Of a DNA stretch of 64,000 bases, positions 24,128 through 33,390 are shown in pieces. Both the position numbers and the translations under genes were made by a program. The DNA is from CALBTQ01 sp036725605. GTDB taxonomy: Bacteria > Lernaellota > Lernaellaia > Lernaellales > Lernaellaceae. The stretch covers positions 79,419 to 143,418 of the forward strand of contig DAIMDW010000013.1 in the NCBI GenBank assembly GCA_036725605.1. Reading direction: 5' to 3'. The notes under the pieces were generated by a model. The model ran no database searches, was not told the DNA's origin, and worked only from the letters and a program-made list of their open reading frames with translations. Position 1 is the first letter of the stretch; every line of letters starts with the position of its first letter.

Positions 24128-26725
24128 ATGCCGCCGAAGGGCAAATCCCCTCGTCATTCCAAAAAGTCCCCGCCATCGACCCGGGCCAAAAAGACGTCGA
24201 TGCCCCTGTTCTTCCAGGACGCGGGCGCCACGGGAAATACGCTCGTCCAGTTCGTGGAGAAGGTCATGGACGACAGCGGTCTGGTGTTCAAGCAGAAAAA
24301 GACGCTGGCCAGGTCCATCGCCGCCAAACTGGGCGACAACGGCGGCAAGACGCTCTCGGCGCAACAGGTGCTGGCGATGCTGGCCGACGAGTCCGAAGAC
24401 GCCAAACGCCCCGTGACCGCCGACGGCCTGCCGATGCCCGCGTTTTCGGCCAACGCCCGCGTGGTGCTCAACAAGCGCTATTTGATCAAGAACGCGGCCG
24501 GCGAGCCGATCGAGCAACCGTGGGAAATGCTCAAGCGCGTGGCGGCCACCATCGCCGCGATCGATCGCCAATACGATCCGCAGGCGGATGTCGACGCCCT
24601 CACCCGGCAATTTTACGAGATGATGGCCCGCCTCGAATTTCTGCCCAACTCGCCGACGCTGATGAACGCCGGACGCGATCTGGGGCAGCTTTCGGCCTGC
24701 TTCGTGCTGCCGGTGGACGACTCGATGGAGTCGATCTTCGAGGCGATCAAGCACACCGCGCTGATCCACAAATCCGGCGGCGGCACGGGCTTTTCGTTCT
24801 CGCGTCTGCGCCCGAAGAACGACCCGGTGAAAACGACCAAAGGCGTGTCCAGCGGGCCGATTTCCTTCATGACGGTTTTCGACGCGGCCACCGACACAAT
24901 CAAACAGGGCGGCACGCGGCGCGGCGCGAACATGGGCATTTTGCGGGTGGACCACCCGGACATCCTGGATTTCATCACCGCGAAAAAGGACCTGGACAAG
25001 CTCAACAATTTCAATCTGAGCGTCGCGCTGACCAACGCGTTCATGGAAGCGCTGAAGACCGGCAAGGAATACGCGCTGGTCAATCCGCACACGGGCAAGG
25101 AACAGGGCCGGCTGAGCGCACGCAAGGTGTTCGACCTGATCGTGCAGATGGCCTGGCTCAACGGCGAACCGGGTCTGGTGTTTCTCGACCGGCTCAACGA
25201 AAGCAATCCCACGCCGGAGGTCGGCGCGATCGAAGCGACCAACCCCTGCGGCGAACAGCCGTTGTTGCCTTATGAATCGTGCAACCTGGGCAGCATCAAC
25301 CTGACGCGGATGGTCAAGGGGCGCGACGTCGATTGGGACAAGCTGCGCAAGACGATCCAACTGGCCGTGCATTTCCTGGACAACGTCATCGACGCCAACC
25401 AATATCCATTGAAGCAAATCGGCGAAATGACCCGCGCCAATCGCAAGATCGGCCTGGGCATCATGGGCTTCGCCGAAATGCTCATTCAACTGGACATCGC
25501 CTACGACACGCAGCGCGGCGTCGACAAAGGCCGGCAGGTGATGGCGTTCATCCAGAAGGAAGGACGCAAAGCCAGTTGCGCCCTGGCCGATCAACGCGGT
25601 CCGTTCCCCAATATCGACCGCAGCGTTTACGCCAAAGAGACCGCGGGGAACCGGCCGCGCAACGCCACGGTGACCACCATCGCGCCGACCGGCACGCTCT
25701 CGTTGCTGGCGGGCACCAGCAGCGGCATCGAGCCGTTGTTCGCGCTCTCGTTCGTGCGCAACGTTCTGGACGGCGCGGCGCTGGTCGAAATGAATCCGCT
25801 TTTCGAAAAGGCGATGCAGGCAAGCAACGTCGACGACGAAAAGCTGCTGCGTTTGATCGCCGAATCCGGCAGCGTGCGCAACATCCCGCAAGTGCCCGAA
25901 ACGATCCGCAAGGTCTATTGCACCGCGCACGACATCGACCCGATTTCACACGTGCGCATGCAGGCGGCGTTTCAGAAGTTCACCGACAACGCCGTTTCGA
26001 AAACGGTCAATTTCCCGCAGCAGGCCAAGCCCAAGCACATCGCCGAGGCCTTCCTGCAGGCGTACGAGCTGGGGTGCAAGGGCATCACCATTTTCCGCTA
26101 CGGCTCGCGCGATCCGGTGCTGTCGCTGACCGAAACAAAGACTCAAAAACGCGCCGCCAAAGACAAGCTCGTCGCCCAGCCGATCATCTACGACAAGATT
26201 CATCCGCGGCAGCGCAGCCGGAAGCTCGACGGCTCGACCGACCTGGCGACCATCGGGTGCGGCAAGCTGTACGTGACGATCAACTACGACAACATCGGCC
26301 TCTGCGAGGTTATGACCTCGACCGGCCGCACCGGCGGTTGCCCCAGCCAGAGCGAAGCCATCAGCCGCCTGGTCAGCCTCGCGCTGCGTTCGGGCATCGC
26401 AGTCGAGGACATCACCCACCAGCTCGAGGGCATCCGCTGCCACAGCGCCTTGCGCCGCAACGAACTGATCACCAACGGCGACCGGGCCGTCTCCTGCCCG
26501 GCGGCGATCGGCCAAGCGCTGTTGACCTGCGCGGCGATGCTCAGCAAGGAGCGCAAGAAGTCGGCCGATAAGGGACCGGATCTTTCCGCGCCGGTCAATC
26601 TGATGCATACGCAAGACGAACTGTACTGGCTGGAACAGGGATTGTGCCCCGATTGCCAGACCGCCATCGAGTACGAAGGCGGCTGCGTCATCTGCCGTTC
26701 CTGCGGTTTTTCCAAGTGCGGTTAA
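24128..26725 (+). CDS. nrdJ: adenosylcobalamin-dependent (class II) ribonucleotide reductase
   Basis: Reduces ribonucleotides to deoxyribonucleotides with a B12-derived thiyl radical, so it works with or without oxygen. 865 residues from the ATG behind AGGAGA. Landmarks: first redox cysteine in LGQLSACFVLPVDDSMESIF near 197, GGGTGFSFSRLRP near 218, active-site NPCGEQ near 372 followed by CNLGSINL, and PTGTLSLLAGTSSGIEPLF near 522. A TSCPD domain (GKLYVTINYDNIGLCEVM to RCHSALRRNEL) occupies about 715-790, and the tail ends in a CPDC...CRSCGF ribbon. An extended N-terminus rich in Lys/Ser is unusual. No other NrdA/NrdD is in the window. Confidence 0.95.
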   Translation: MPPKGKSPRHSKKSPPSTRAKKTSMPLFFQDAGATGNTLVQFVEKVMDDSGLVFKQKKTLARSIAAKLGDNGGKTLSAQQVLAMLADESEDAKRPVTADGLPMPAFSANARVVLNKRYLIKNAAGEPIEQPWEMLKRVAATIAAIDRQYDPQADVDALTRQFYEMMARLEFLPNSPTLMNAGRDLGQLSACFVLPVDDSMESIFEAIKHTALIHKSGGGTGFSFSRLRPKNDPVKTTKGVSSGPISFMTVFDAATDTIKQGGTRRGANMGILRVDHPDILDFITAKKDLDKLNNFNLSVALTNAFMEALKTGKEYALVNPHTGKEQGRLSARKVFDLIVQMAWLNGEPGLVFLDRLNESNPTPEVGAIEATNPCGEQPLLPYESCNLGSINLTRMVKGRDVDWDKLRKTIQLAVHFLDNVIDANQYPLKQIGEMTRANRKIGLGIMGFAEMLIQLDIAYDTQRGVDKGRQVMAFIQKEGRKASCALADQRGPFPNIDRSVYAKETAGNRPRNATVTTIAPTGTLSLLAGTSSGIEPLFALSFVRNVLDGAALVEMNPLFEKAMQASNVDDEKLLRLIAESGSVRNIPQVPETIRKVYCTAHDIDPISHVRMQAAFQKFTDNAVSKTVNFPQQAKPKHIAEAFLQAYELGCKGITIFRYGSRDPVLSLTETKTQKRAAKDKLVAQPIIYDKIHPRQRSRKLDGSTDLATIGCGKLYVTINYDNIGLCEVMTSTGRTGGCPSQSEAISRLVSLALRSGIAVEDITHQLEGIRCHSALRRNELITNGDRAVSCPAAIGQALLTCAAMLSKERKKSADKGPDLSAPVNLMHTQDELYWLEQGLCPDCQTAIEYEGGCVICRSCGFSKCG

Positions 26726-26975
26726 GCTGATTCCAACAGTTGATCTAACACAAAACCTTCTTCCATTATTTCTATTTACAACATTACTTATCATATTTTA
26801 TCGTTAAAAAATCTTCATTCACCCATCCCAAATCAGGAAATCGTCGTTATGTTGGAAATGTACGGATTTATTGAAAAATACCGCATGAAAACACTGAAGT
26901 TTTTCGGCTAACCCGTCGATGTTCATAGAGTCGGATAGACGAACATGACTATGTTCCCATCCCCCGGAGAAATAG
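26726..26975. other. AT-rich intergenic region before the glycan operon
   Basis: 250 bases clearly richer in A+T than their surroundings, with no convincing open frame. Several TTTACA- and TATTTT-like elements suggest promoter activity, but none has a clean -35/-10 spacing. A palindrome lies near its right end. Confidence 0.5.
26941..26956. promoter_or_regulatory. palindrome upstream of the glycan operon, possible operator
   Basis: GAACATGACTATGTTC is a perfect 6-4-6 inverted repeat. A related half site, GATGTTCATAG, lies about 20 bases upstream. It ends 19 bases before the TTG start of the first glycosyltransferase, close to its GGAGA, so binding there could block expression. Confidence 0.3.
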
Positions 26976-28175
26976 TTGGATAAGTTACGGGTACTTTACA
27001 TCAACCATACCGGCAACGTCAGCGGCGCTGAGATTCTGATCATTCGCGTCACCGACGAGCTCGATCCGCAGCATTTCGAGAAAATCGGTATGTGCCCTTT
27101 CGACGGCAAGCTCCACGAACGTTTCGCCGAGGCGATGGATCACGTTGAACCTTTGCCCATGCAGTCCACAACTACCGGATTTTACTCCAGATTCAAACAA
27201 TACGCCTCCTCGATGGCCGCGGTGTACCGGGTGATGGTCAAACACCGCGTTCACCTCGTGCACGCCAACAGTTTCCGCGCCGCGTTGATTGCCGCGCCGG
27301 TCGGCCTTTTCTTAGGAAAACCGGTCATTTGGCACATGTACGACATTCTGCAGCCCAAACTGAAAAACGTGTTTATCGTTCGTCTATATTCGCGGTTGGT
27401 GAAAAAAATCGTCGCGGTCAGCAACGCCACGCGCGACGCCCTGTTGCGCGTCGGGGCGCAAAAATCGAAAATCAAGCGTATTTACAACTGCCTGGATCGT
27501 GAGAAAATCTTCCAAAGCGCGCAAAGCGATCAACAACTGCTCGTCAATCCCGCCGGCGACGGTCCCAAAATCGTCATGAGCGGTCAAATCACCCCCTGGA
27601 AGGGGCAGGACGTTCTGCTCAATGCCATTCCGACAATCCTCTCGACGCATCCGAAAGCGCATTTTTACTTCATCGGCGAAAGCCACCTGCCGGCCGACAA
27701 GGAGTTTCAGGCGCAGTTGAAGGAGCAGGCGAAAGCAGTTGGAATCGACAATAAAATCAACTGGATGGGATTCCGCAGGGACGGTCTGGCGCTGCTGAAA
27801 CAAGCGGACATCATCGTTCATTGCAGCGTTTATCCGGACCCTTTGCCGACCGTGGTGATGGAAGGCATGGCCCTGGAGCGGCTGGTCGTCGCCAGCGATA
27901 TCGGCGGAGTGCCGGAAATGGTGATTGACGGCGTAACCGGCCATCTATATTCTCCGGGCAACTCGGCCGCGTTGGCCAAGAAAATCGAGGAAGTTCTGGC
28001 CGATCCGGCCGAGGCCGACCAGATGGCCAAACGAGCCGGCGAGCGCGTGGCCGAAATTTTCACGATGGAAAAGAACATCAAGGAAATCCTCGACCTGTAT
28101 GAGGACGCCTTGGGAACGAGCATGAAGCAACAACTCGCCGCTCCCCAACATGAGGGGAATGGGAGGATGATATGA
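26976..28175 (+). CDS. GT4 family glycosyltransferase
   Basis: Cytoplasmic GT-B fold glycosyltransferase, 399 residues. The N-terminal domain has LYINHTGNVSGAEIL (acceptor-side loop) and VHLVHANSFRAALIA near 90; the C-terminal GT4 domain has MSGQITPWKGQDVLL near 205 and the nucleotide-sugar binding segment PLPTVVMEGMALERLVVASDIGGVPEMV near 288-315 with the conserved Glu. It starts at TTG, 7 bases after GGAGA. It is the first gene of a five-gene surface glycan operon and overlaps the next gene by four bases. Donor and acceptor are unknown. Confidence 0.88.
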   Translation: MDKLRVLYINHTGNVSGAEILIIRVTDELDPQHFEKIGMCPFDGKLHERFAEAMDHVEPLPMQSTTTGFYSRFKQYASSMAAVYRVMVKHRVHLVHANSFRAALIAAPVGLFLGKPVIWHMYDILQPKLKNVFIVRLYSRLVKKIVAVSNATRDALLRVGAQKSKIKRIYNCLDREKIFQSAQSDQQLLVNPAGDGPKIVMSGQITPWKGQDVLLNAIPTILSTHPKAHFYFIGESHLPADKEFQAQLKEQAKAVGIDNKINWMGFRRDGLALLKQADIIVHCSVYPDPLPTVVMEGMALERLVVASDIGGVPEMVIDGVTGHLYSPGNSAALAKKIEEVLADPAEADQMAKRAGERVAEIFTMEKNIKEILDLYEDALGTSMKQQLAAPQHEGNGRMI

Positions 28176-29308
28176 AGCGAGCCTGGCCTTGGTTGATTCG
28201 TTCCGCGCGAGCGATTATGGACATTATGCCCGCGGAACAGCGGAAAGCCGTCTCCAGCATTTTGTTGTTGGAAACCCTGGGCGTGAAAGACGCGGTGGCC
28301 GCCACGCCGGCGATCGACGCGCTGCTCACGACCTTCCCCGGTGCGAAAATCATCCTCGCCGCCACCCCGGCTTCGTGTCAGATGTTGCGGCATGACAACC
28401 GCGTTTCCGAAACGATTCCCGTGGCCGCGCCGTGGGTGTTTTCCACCGCCAACCGCAAAGCCTTCGCCGCCAGCGTGGCCAAGCTGTGCGCCAAGACCTA
28501 TGACATCGCCATCGATCTGGACAACAATCCGGGCAACCGTTTGATGCTCGGTCTCGTTTCCTCGCCGGTGCGCGTGGGCCACGTGGGGCAGAACGACTTC
28601 ACCCTCACCCACAAGGTCGCGGCGCCGCCGACGGAAATGTCGATCGCCGACCGCAAGCTGGAACTGGCCATCAAATCCGGCGCCAAGATGGTGCACAGCC
28701 TGCCGTCGTTGCGCCTGACCTACAGCGATCAGCGTTACATTCAGGACCTGCTCAACGGTCTGAATCTTTCCAATAAATTCCTGGTTGCGATCAGCGCCGA
28801 CGCCGCCGACGTCAAATGTCGCTGGCCGGACAATTACTTCTCCGAGTTGGGCGACCGCATCCGGGAAATTCGGCCCGACGCCGAAGTGCTCTTTTTCGGC
28901 GCGCCCGGCGACAGCGCCAAGCTGGATCAACTCACCAAGCAAATGGCCAATCGCCCCTCGACGCTGCTGCTTTCCCTGCCGCGCCTCGCGGCGTTCCTGG
29001 AACGCTGCGATTTGTACTTCGGTTTGCATTCGGGGCCGTCGTACATCGCCGGCGCGATCGGCGTGCGTTCGATTTTGCTGTATCCGCACCAAGAGTTTTT
29101 CACCGCGCCGGTCGGACCGAACATTCGCGTACTGGCGCCGCACAACGACCTGGCCGAGGTCAAACCGGCCTTCGCCGCCGAGGCGATCGTGCGCGCCATC
29201 GACGAGCTGCCGGCCAAAGCGCCCGAAATGCGCGGCGAGCCGCTGATCGCCAAAGCCCAGAATCTGTATTTCCACGCGGTGCAGGAAGTCACCGAACCGA
29301 ACCGCTAA
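28172..29308 (+). CDS. GT9 (ADP-heptose:LPS heptosyltransferase-like) glycosyltransferase
   Basis: 378-residue GT-B enzyme of family 9, whose best-known members add heptose to lipopolysaccharide core. Landmarks: ILLLETLGVKDAVAATPAIDAL near 30, YDIAIDLDNNPGNRLM near 110, and the donor-side segments LVAISADAADVKCRWPDNYFSELGDRI near 205 and FGLHSGPSYIAGAIGVRSILLY near 288 (conserved GPSH-like motif with Ser-Gly-Pro). Start and stop overlap by ATGA with the upstream GT4. It implies a Gram-negative envelope, but in this operon the product may be an exopolysaccharide rather than core LPS. Confidence 0.85.
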   Translation: MKRAWPWLIRSARAIMDIMPAEQRKAVSSILLLETLGVKDAVAATPAIDALLTTFPGAKIILAATPASCQMLRHDNRVSETIPVAAPWVFSTANRKAFAASVAKLCAKTYDIAIDLDNNPGNRLMLGLVSSPVRVGHVGQNDFTLTHKVAAPPTEMSIADRKLELAIKSGAKMVHSLPSLRLTYSDQRYIQDLLNGLNLSNKFLVAISADAADVKCRWPDNYFSELGDRIREIRPDAEVLFFGAPGDSAKLDQLTKQMANRPSTLLLSLPRLAAFLERCDLYFGLHSGPSYIAGAIGVRSILLYPHQEFFTAPVGPNIRVLAPHNDLAEVKPAFAAEAIVRAIDELPAKAPEMRGEPLIAKAQNLYFHAVQEVTEPNR

Positions 29309-29336
29309 GCATATAGGACAAGGAGTCTCTTGGATC

Positions 29337-30785
29337 ATGCGCATTACGTTTCTCACCCCGCCCGTTCTCGTCGGCGATCGGGCCACTGAACGGGTTGCCG
29401 GTTGCACTTACACGCTTTATCCGGTGCCCAACATTTACGAACTGACCATCGCCGCGCTGATCGAGCGCGAAGGCTTCGACGTGCGTTACAAGGAATGCGT
29501 GCTCGAAGAAATCAACCGCGCCCAGTTCGAGCAGTGGCTCGCCGACGACGATTCGGACGTGTACGCGCTGTACACGGTGAACCTGGGTCTGGAAAACGAC
29601 CTGGTGGCGCACGAGATCATTCGCCGTTATCGCGGCGGGCAAGTGGCCATCGTGTTCGAAGGGCCGGCGCCGACGCAGTTCCCCGAGCGTTTTCTACTCG
29701 ATGAACGCTCCTTCGCCGTGCGCGGCGAGCCCGATTACACCATGCGCGATCTGATGCATCACCTCGACGAAAGCAAGCCGCTGGACGACGTGCTGGGCCT
29801 GAGCTACCGCGCCGCCGACGAGATGCGCCACAACGGCATGCGTCCGCTGATCAAGAACCTGGACGAACTGCCCTTCCCCGCGCGGCATCTGATTCCGGAA
29901 AAAATTCGCTACAATTTCTCCAATCCGAAGCTTGGCGTTTCGCCGTACACGGCGGTGGCCACCAGCCGCAACTGCCCGAACCAGTGCATCTACTGCGTGC
30001 CGTCGAGCATCACCTTCGCGCGCGAGCTGGAGTTCAAGAAAAACTTCCAGCACAAACCGCCGATCTCCATGCGTTCGGTCGAGCACGTGCGGCAGGAGCT
30101 GGAGATGCTCAAGGCCGAAGGCTACAAGTCCTTCTCGTTCCAGGACGACAACTGGATCTGGAACGACAAGCGCACGCTGGAAATGTCGGAGATGATCGGC
30201 AAGCTGGGCATGGCCTGGGGCTGCCAGAGCCGCGCGGACCGCGTGACCGAAGAGCGCATCAAGGCGATGGCCGAGGCGGGCTGCAAGTACATCGACATCG
30301 GCGTGGAGAGCTTCAACCAGGACATCCTCGACTACGTGAAGAAAGACCTGACGGTCGAGGATCAGATCCGCGCGATCACGCTGATGAAAAAGTACGGCAT
30401 GCACACCAAGATCAACGTCCTGCTGGGCACCAGCCCGCTGGAGACGGTCGAAACCATTCGCGCCAACGAAAAGGTCATCAAGGATCTGGACGTCGACCAG
30501 GTCATGTTCTCGATCACCAGTCCCTTTCCGGGGACGGAGTTTTACGATCTGGCGAAAGAAAACGGCTGGTTCGTCAATGGCGATTACGAACCGGTCGATG
30601 TGCAAAAAGAAGCGATTACCAGCTTCCCCAACCTTTCCAAGGCTACGCTGGAATCGGAAGTTCGTCGTGCCAATCGCCGTTTTTTCCTGAGCCCGCGATT
30701 TATTCGCAAAAACCTTCATCGGTTCAAAAGCTTCCGCGACCTCAAGGCCGCCAGCAAAGCTTTGTATCGCAAGTTGTGGGCTTAG
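29337..30785 (+). CDS. B12-binding domain radical SAM protein
   Basis: 482-residue radical SAM enzyme. The N-terminal 150 residues form a cobalamin-binding-like Rossmann domain (MRITFLTPPVLVGD; no clear DxHxxG, so B12 may not be bound); the [4Fe-4S] motif is Cys-x3-Cys-x2-Cys in NCPNQCIYC near residue 212. SFQDDNWIWNDKRT near 270 and GVESFNQDILDYVKKDLTVEDQI near 322 are the usual barrel segments. Relatives methylate or rearrange sugars, lipids and other substrates. Placed between glycosyltransferases, it probably modifies a glycan or lipid carrier. The exact chemistry is unknown. Confidence 0.88.
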   Translation: MRITFLTPPVLVGDRATERVAGCTYTLYPVPNIYELTIAALIEREGFDVRYKECVLEEINRAQFEQWLADDDSDVYALYTVNLGLENDLVAHEIIRRYRGGQVAIVFEGPAPTQFPERFLLDERSFAVRGEPDYTMRDLMHHLDESKPLDDVLGLSYRAADEMRHNGMRPLIKNLDELPFPARHLIPEKIRYNFSNPKLGVSPYTAVATSRNCPNQCIYCVPSSITFARELEFKKNFQHKPPISMRSVEHVRQELEMLKAEGYKSFSFQDDNWIWNDKRTLEMSEMIGKLGMAWGCQSRADRVTEERIKAMAEAGCKYIDIGVESFNQDILDYVKKDLTVEDQIRAITLMKKYGMHTKINVLLGTSPLETVETIRANEKVIKDLDVDQVMFSITSPFPGTEFYDLAKENGWFVNGDYEPVDVQKEAITSFPNLSKATLESEVRRANRRFFLSPRFIRKNLHRFKSFRDLKAASKALYRKLWA

Positions 30786-30809
30786 GCGACAACCTAAGGG
30801 ATTAGGAAA

Positions 30810-32666
30810 ATGAGAATTCTATTTGTCACACCGCGGCTGCCGTACCCGCCTTTCAAGGGCGATCAGCTGCGCACTTATCATTTCATTCGGGAGTTGGCGA
30901 AGGAGCACACCATCGATCTGCTCTCCTTTACCGACAGCAAAAACGACGACGCTTCGCTCGAGGAACTGAACAAGCACTGCCGCAACATCAACCTGATTCA
31001 TCTGCCCAAGTGGTGGTCGCTATTGAAGATGTTGATCGGCTTGTTCAGCCTGGTGCCCTTCCAGATCCTCTACTACAGCTCGATGCGCATGCACCTGGCG
31101 TTGAAGAAAATGTTGAGCGAAAGCAATTACGACGTTGTGCACATCTCCCTGGTGCGCATGATGGAATACGCGCTGGAATGCGGCGATACCCCGGTAGTGG
31201 TGGACCATATCGACGCGTTGAGCCTGAACATGAAACGCCGCATGAGCCAGACGCGCAATCCCCTGATCAAACTGGCGATCTGGTGGGAAGGCGTGAAAAT
31301 GGCGCGCTACGAGCGCAAATGCGAACTGGCGCAAACGCACAGCGTGATCACCAGCAAAGTCGACGCCGCCGCCCTGGGCTATCACTGGATGGACGTCGTC
31401 AGCAACGGCGTCAACACCGACCAGTTCACTCCCCAGGATGTGGAAAAGAAATTCGACACGATCTTTACCGGCAACATGTCCTATTTCCCCAACGTCGACG
31501 CCATTCATTTCTATCATGAAGAAGTGCTGCCGAACCTGTTGGAACAGGATCAAAACCATCAGTTCTACATCGTGGGCATCAATCCGGCCAAAGACGTCAA
31601 AGCGCTCAAAGACGACAAAAACGTGTTCGTCACCGGGTTCGTCGAAGATCTGACCGGCTACCTCAACAGCGCACGCCTGTTCGTCGCACCGTTGCAGGCC
31701 GGCACCGGCATCCAAAATAAAATCCTGGAAGCGATGAGCTGCGGCCTGCCGGTCGTCAGCACCAGCTACGGCAACGCGGGCATCGGCGCCGGCGACGGCC
31801 GGGAAATCATCATCGCCAACGACGGGAAAAAGTTCGCCGCCGCCATTCGCGACCTGTTGGCGAATCCGGAAAAGGGAAAAGCCATCGGCCTCAAGGCGCG
31901 CGAATTGGTGAAAAAGCGTTTCGGTTGGGCGTCCAAGGCCGAAAAGCTGGCGGACGTATACCGCGAAGCCATCCACCTGAACCGGATCAAGATGATCGAG
32001 GAACGCGCCGGCCGCGTGCCGATCGAAGCCTTGCGCTACAAGGAGTGCAACTACCTGACCAACAACGTTTACTATCGCCGGCGGGAAAGCCTGCGCGAGC
32101 GCATCTTCGACCTCGCCGTGGCCGGGATGATTCTCCTGCTGTCCTCGCCTTTGTGGATCGGTGCATCGCTGGCGATCCTGCTGACCAGCGGTCGACCGAT
32201 TCTCTTCCGGCAACAGCGCGTCGGTCAGGGCGGCCGGCTGTTCAATCTCTACAAGCTGCGCACCATGGTCAAGGATGCGGAGAAAAACGGCGCCGTGTTC
32301 GCCGTTGAAAACGATGCGCGGGTGACCGGATTGGGCAAATTCCTCCGCAAAACGCGTATCGACGAACTGCCGCAGCTTTACAACATTCTGCGCGGCGACA
32401 TGAAGATCATCGGCCCGCGTCCGGAGCGACCCGAGTTCGTCCGCAACTTCAACAACGAGCTGCCGATGTATGTCTGCCGGCATTACGTCAAGCCGGGACT
32501 GACCGGTTGGGCGCAGGTGATGTTCCAGTACGCGGCGGGCATCGATGACACTTACAAAAAACTGCAATATGATTTATACTATATCAAGAACAAAACGGTC
32601 CTGCTCGATTTGTTCATTCTGCTGCGGACGGTCGGGGTCGTCTTGACGGGCAAGGGAGCACGCTAA
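30810..32666 (+). CDS. fusion of a GT4-type sugar transferase with a polyprenyl-phosphate sugar-1-phosphate transferase
   Basis: 618-residue two-part enzyme. Residues 1 to about 395 resemble the PEP-CTERM/EpsH-associated sugar transferase family (MRILFVTPRLPYPPFKGDQLRT start, GTGIQNKILEAMSCGLPVV near 300). After a charged connector comes a membrane helix (LAVAGMILLLSSPLWIGAS near 432) and a complete bacterial sugar transferase domain: YKLRTMVKDAE near 480, RKTRIDELPQLYNILRGDM near 513 and GPRPERPEF near 532, ending with KPGLTGWAQV. The second domain starts glycan repeat units on undecaprenyl phosphate. Both halves look intact and share one frame without an internal ribosome site, so I read it as a true fusion. 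Confidence 0.88.
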   Translation: MRILFVTPRLPYPPFKGDQLRTYHFIRELAKEHTIDLLSFTDSKNDDASLEELNKHCRNINLIHLPKWWSLLKMLIGLFSLVPFQILYYSSMRMHLALKKMLSESNYDVVHISLVRMMEYALECGDTPVVVDHIDALSLNMKRRMSQTRNPLIKLAIWWEGVKMARYERKCELAQTHSVITSKVDAAALGYHWMDVVSNGVNTDQFTPQDVEKKFDTIFTGNMSYFPNVDAIHFYHEEVLPNLLEQDQNHQFYIVGINPAKDVKALKDDKNVFVTGFVEDLTGYLNSARLFVAPLQAGTGIQNKILEAMSCGLPVVSTSYGNAGIGAGDGREIIIANDGKKFAAAIRDLLANPEKGKAIGLKARELVKKRFGWASKAEKLADVYREAIHLNRIKMIEERAGRVPIEALRYKECNYLTNNVYYRRRESLRERIFDLAVAGMILLLSSPLWIGASLAILLTSGRPILFRQQRVGQGGRLFNLYKLRTMVKDAEKNGAVFAVENDARVTGLGKFLRKTRIDELPQLYNILRGDMKIIGPRPERPEFVRNFNNELPMYVCRHYVKPGLTGWAQVMFQYAAGIDDTYKKLQYDLYYIKNKTVLLDLFILLRTVGVVLTGKGAR

Positions 32667-32684
32667 CGGCTGGAGGTTGTCGCG

Positions 32685-33035
32685 ATGAGTAAGATAACCA
32701 ATCCGATCAACAAGCGCGTTTACCCGCGTCTGCCCACCATGCTTAAAGTGGAGTATTCCCGGGGCGGCGACGTCTTTTCCGACTACTCGACGAACATCAG
32801 CAAGGGCGGACTGTTCCTTCATTCCAAACAAATGTTGAACCTGGGCAATCGCATTCATTTGCGCCTGACCCTGCCCGGCGAGCCGCGCCCGATTCAGGCG
32901 ATCGGCCTGGTCATGTGGACCGACAAAGGCGGAGCGGCCAGCCCCAACCTGCCGGGCGTCGGCGTGCGTTTCGCGCACATCACGCAGGAACACCGCGACC
33001 GGCTGGAGTACTTCCTTCAGCAGTTCAACAATTGA
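32685..33035 (+). CDS. PilZ domain protein
   Basis: 116-residue single PilZ domain, a cyclic di-GMP receptor fold. The N-terminal arginine motif is present as KRVYPRLP (RxxxR type) and the second motif as TNISKGGLFLHS (NxSxxG), so ligand binding is likely. It is 18 bases after the fusion transferase, last in the glycan operon, and may tie glycan synthesis to cyclic di-GMP made or broken elsewhere, for example by the HD-GYP protein of the flagellar island. The target is unknown. Confidence 0.9.
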   Translation: MSKITNPINKRVYPRLPTMLKVEYSRGGDVFSDYSTNISKGGLFLHSKQMLNLGNRIHLRLTLPGEPRPIQAIGLVMWTDKGGAASPNLPGVGVRFAHITQEHRDRLEYFLQQFNN

Positions 33036-33038
33036 CGA

Positions 33039-33272
33039 TCAGGAAAAAATCAGACCGAGCACGACGGGGTAGAAGCGTACGCCCAGGCCGAACAGTCCTT
33101 TGACGATCGCCCCGGCGCCGAACAACAGCGCAATCAGCAACAAACTTTTCATCAACAGACGGAAAAAACGCAGTTCGTCAAGCGAACCCATCACCGAATC
33201 GACGACCTCGTCGAATTCAGGAGTGTTCTTATTTTCTTCCGCGATCAAATTGGTTTCCGGTGTCTCCGCCAT
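33039..33272 (-). CDS. small single-span membrane protein, unknown
   Basis: 77-residue protein I do not recognise. The N-terminal half is acidic and soluble (ETPETNLIAEENKNTPEFDE), then DELRFFRLLMKSLLLIALLFGAGAIVKGLFGLGV forms one or two hydrophobic helices. GAGGG precedes the ATG. It lies between the glycan operon and the flagellar terminator and has no homology clue. It ends 3 bases from the convergent PilZ stop. Codon use looks normal, so I keep it as a gene with moderate confidence. Confidence 0.55.
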   Translation of the reverse strand: MAETPETNLIAEENKNTPEFDEVVDSVMGSLDELRFFRLLMKSLLLIALLFGAGAIVKGLFGLGVRFYPVVLGLIFS

Positions 33273-33337
33273 CGCGCACCCTCGCTGTTGATACATTTAA
33301 TATCGGCATTTTAGCCGGTCGGCTTAATCATTCGGCT

Positions 33338-33373
33338 AAAAAAAAACGGCGACCCGCGCGGGGCCGCCGTTTG
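33338..33373 (-). terminator. rho-independent terminator of the fliK-flgE operon
   Basis: On the minus strand AAACGGCG pairs with CGCCGTTT around a GC-rich loop and is followed by at least eight T residues. It lies 18 bases after the flgE stop codon and is the strongest terminator in the window. Confidence 0.85.
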
Positions 33374-33390
33374 TCGCTATCGGCTAGCGA

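Noticed and set aside
24026..25930. 634-codon minus-strand open frame opposite nrdJ
   Set aside because: No recognisable motif, and nrdJ on the plus strand is complete with all catalytic cysteines. Same GC-driven shadow effect.
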